Shown: positions 62,621 to 64,000 of the stretch, piece after piece | How positions within the stretch are numbered: the stretch's first letter is position 1 | Layout of the letters: the number at the start of each line of letters is the position of its first letter | NCBI RefSeq assembly: GCF_002020355.1 | Contig: NZ_MPZV01000001.1 | Span: 1,426,001-1,490,000, forward strand | Reading direction: 5' to 3' | Length of the DNA stretch: 64,000 nt | Source of the DNA: Thioclava sediminum | Lineage (GTDB): Bacteria; Pseudomonadota; Alphaproteobacteria; Rhodobacterales; Rhodobacteraceae | Translations under genes and position numbers: made by a program | Notes under the pieces: generated by a model | The model's database searches: none | What the model saw: the letters and a program-made list of their open reading frames with translations, nothing else | Told to the model about the DNA's origin: nothing

Positions 62621-63493
62621 TCAGATCAGACCGGCATGCGCCATCGCGGCGTCGATCGCGGCCTTCGTCTCGGGCAGAAGCTCGGTCAGCGGCAGACGCA
62701 CTTCGGCCGAGCACATGCCCAGCTTCGACATCGCGTATTTCGCGCCCGCAACGCCCGGCTCGAGGAAGATCGCCATGTGCAGCGGCATCAGCTTGTCCTG
62801 ATAGCTCAGCGCCTTGGCGTAATCGCCCGCAAGCGTCGCCTCCTGGAACTCGGCGCAAAGCTTCGGCGCGACATTCGCGGTCACCGAGATGCAGCCCACG
62901 CCGCCATGCGCGTTGAAGCCGAGCGCGGTCGCGTCTTCACCGGACAGCTGGATGAAATCGGGGCCGCAGGTCGCGCGCTGCATCGAGACCCGCTCCAGCT
63001 TGCCGGTCGCGTCCTTCACGCCGACGATGCGCGGCAGCTTGGCCAATTCGCCCATCGTCTCGGGGATCATGTCGATCACCGAGCGGCCGGGAATGTTGTA
63101 GATCACGATCGGCAATTCGCAGGCATCGTGCAGCGCGCGGTAATGCTCGATCATGCCGCGCTGCGTCGGCTTGTTGTAATAGGGCGTCACGACGAGCGCC
63201 GCATCGGCCCCGGTTTCGGCCGCGTGCTGGATCAGACGGACGCCTTCGGCGGTCGAGTTCGAGCCTGCGCCCGCGATGATCGGGATACGCCCCTTCGCGG
63301 CTTTCACGACCTCGGTGATGACGGTCATATGCTCGGCATGGCTCACCGTCGGGCTTTCACCGGTGGTGCCGACCGGCACGAGGCCGTGGCTGCCCTGGTC
63401 GATATGCCACTCGACGAGTTTCTTGAGCGTGTCCAGATCCAGTTCGCCGTCCTTGAACGGCGTGACCAGTGCGGGAAGAGACCCTTTGAACAT
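62621..63493 (-). CDS. dapA: 4-Hydroxy-tetrahydrodipicolinate synthase
   Basis: Condenses pyruvate with aspartate semialdehyde in lysine/diaminopimelate synthesis. 290-residue TIM barrel: [64 protein letters not shown] and [13 protein letters not shown] with the Schiff-base lysine. Standard length. Confidence 0.97.
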   Translation of the reverse strand: MFKGSLPALVTPFKDGELDLDTLKKLVEWHIDQGSHGLVPVGTTGESPTVSHAEHMTVITEVVKAAKGRIPIIAGAGSNSTAEGVRLIQHAAETGADAALVVTPYYNKPTQRGMIEHYRALHDACELPIVIYNIPGRSVIDMIPETMGELAKLPRIVGVKDATGKLERVSMQRATCGPDFIQLSGEDATALGFNAHGGVGCISVTANVAPKLCAEFQEATLAGDYAKALSYQDKLMPLHMAIFLEPGVAGAKYAMSKLGMCSAEVRLPLTELLPETKAAIDAAMAHAGLI

Positions 63494-63647
63494 GACACGC
63501 TCCTTTTTTTGGTTGGGCCGGGGGGTGAGTCGTCCCGGCGGAAATCGGCCGGGTTATAGGCGGTTGCGCGACGGTTGCCAACTTGTGATTCATCCCCATC
63601 TGTGAGAGGCCCGTATCAAAGGGACAAACCCGCGACCACGAGCAGCC

Positions 63648-64000
63648 ATGATGATCCGACGCCAGTTCCTCGCCGCGCTTGCGGCTTCGAGTTTCGCGCT
63701 CTCGCCGGCCGCGCTTCGCGCCGCGAGTTCGGCGCTGTCCGACGCTTTCGCCGCGGCCAATTCCGGGAACTGGGACGAGGCCGAAAATCTCGCGCGCCGC
63801 GTCGGCCCCCTGGGCTTCGATGTCATCGAGTGGAAACGCCTGCGCGACGGCGAAGGAGACTTCGCCGACTATCTCGATTTCGCCACCCGCCGCGCCGATT
63901 GGCCCGGCATGCCGTGGCTGCGCGAGAAGGGCGAGGCCACGCTCGACGGCATCCCGCCGCGCGAGGTGATCGCCTATTTCAAACTTGGCCCGCCGCAGAC
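63648..64000 (+). CDS. Soluble lytic transglycosylase (N-terminal part, partial)
   Basis: The reading frame opens at ATG 63648 and runs off the window (117 codons visible). It has an N-terminal signal segment (RRQFLAALAASSFALSPAALRA) followed by helical-repeat sequence (FAAANSGNWDEAENLARRVG, DFATRRADWPGMPWLREKGE) like the superhelical N-domain of Slt70-type enzymes, commonly divergent from dapA in Rhodobacteraceae. The catalytic domain is outside the window. Confidence 0.75.
   Translation, partial: MMIRRQFLAALAASSFALSPAALRAASSALSDAFAAANSGNWDEAENLARRVGPLGFDVIEWKRLRDGEGDFADYLDFATRRADWPGMPWLREKGEATLDGIPPREVIAYFKLGPPQ

Overview
The window reads as chromosome of an alphaproteobacterium of the Rhodobacteraceae type. 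The support is high GC coding DNA, the ybgC-tolQRAB-pal-cpoB-tilS-ftsH block, an fhs/chorismate mutase/folD block, FlaF/FlbT flagellin control, MucR/Ros regulators and perfect CtrA boxes (TTAA-N7-TTAA). The genus cannot be fixed from sequence reading alone.

Layout. (1) 1-4.9 kb, minus strand: one-carbon/folate genes (fhs, an AroQ-type chorismate mutase, two tandem FolD paralogues, one lacking the catalytic lysine), then a MOSC protein and a SAM methyltransferase. (2) 4.9-14.7 kb, minus: ftsH, tilS, cpoB, pal, tolB, tolA, tolR, tolQ, ybgC and an unassigned gene, the Tol-Pal envelope machine plus companions. (3) 15.0-18.5 kb: ileS with a strong terminator, then a DUF805 membrane protein. (4) 18.6-62.5 kb: a nearly complete flagellar cluster bounded by motA (minus) at one end and motB (plus) at the other. 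It holds fliI; flgBC-fliE-fliQ-transglycosylase-flhA-fliR-flhB; fliL-fliM-DUF6468-like-motE-like; fliF-fliH-fliN-fliP; fliG; DUF1217-flbT-flaF; flagellin; flgN-like; rod-binding flgJ-like; flgI; an FtcR-like regulator; flgL-flgK-flgE; a large secreted helical-repeat protein; flgF-flgG-flgA-flgH and a FliL-like protein; flgD-fliK-sulfotransferase-sigma factor; a second OmpR-type regulator; and two MucR-type regulators. (5) 62.6-64 kb: dapA, and divergently the start of a soluble lytic transglycosylase.

How it works together. The cluster supplies the export gate, MS/C ring, rod, P and L rings, hook, filament and stator. It has no fliA/flgM pair, no RpoN-type activator, no fliD/fliS, no flhF/flhG and no che genes. 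Control appears to come from CtrA (a perfect box before the flagellin gene and two perfect boxes, 31 bp centre to centre, before the sigma gene), an RpoH-like sigma factor heading the sigma-sulfotransferase-fliK-flgD operon, two OmpR-family regulators with receivers that look unable to accept phosphate normally, and two MucR proteins. A recurring octamer close to AAGRATAG (variant AAGRATTAG) lies before fliF, fliG, flgF, flgI, flgB/fliI and the sigma gene, in several places as direct repeats 11, 21 or 31 bp apart. This looks like a cluster-specific binding site. I consider it, with the sigma factor and the atypical regulators, the most promising undescribed regulatory system here.

A second point of interest is a likely flagellin-modification group: an unknown one-membrane-span protein, a glycosyltransferase/FkbM-methyltransferase fusion, a TPR-glycosyltransferase resembling FlmG in architecture, and a PAPS-type sulfotransferase embedded in the sigma/fliK operon.
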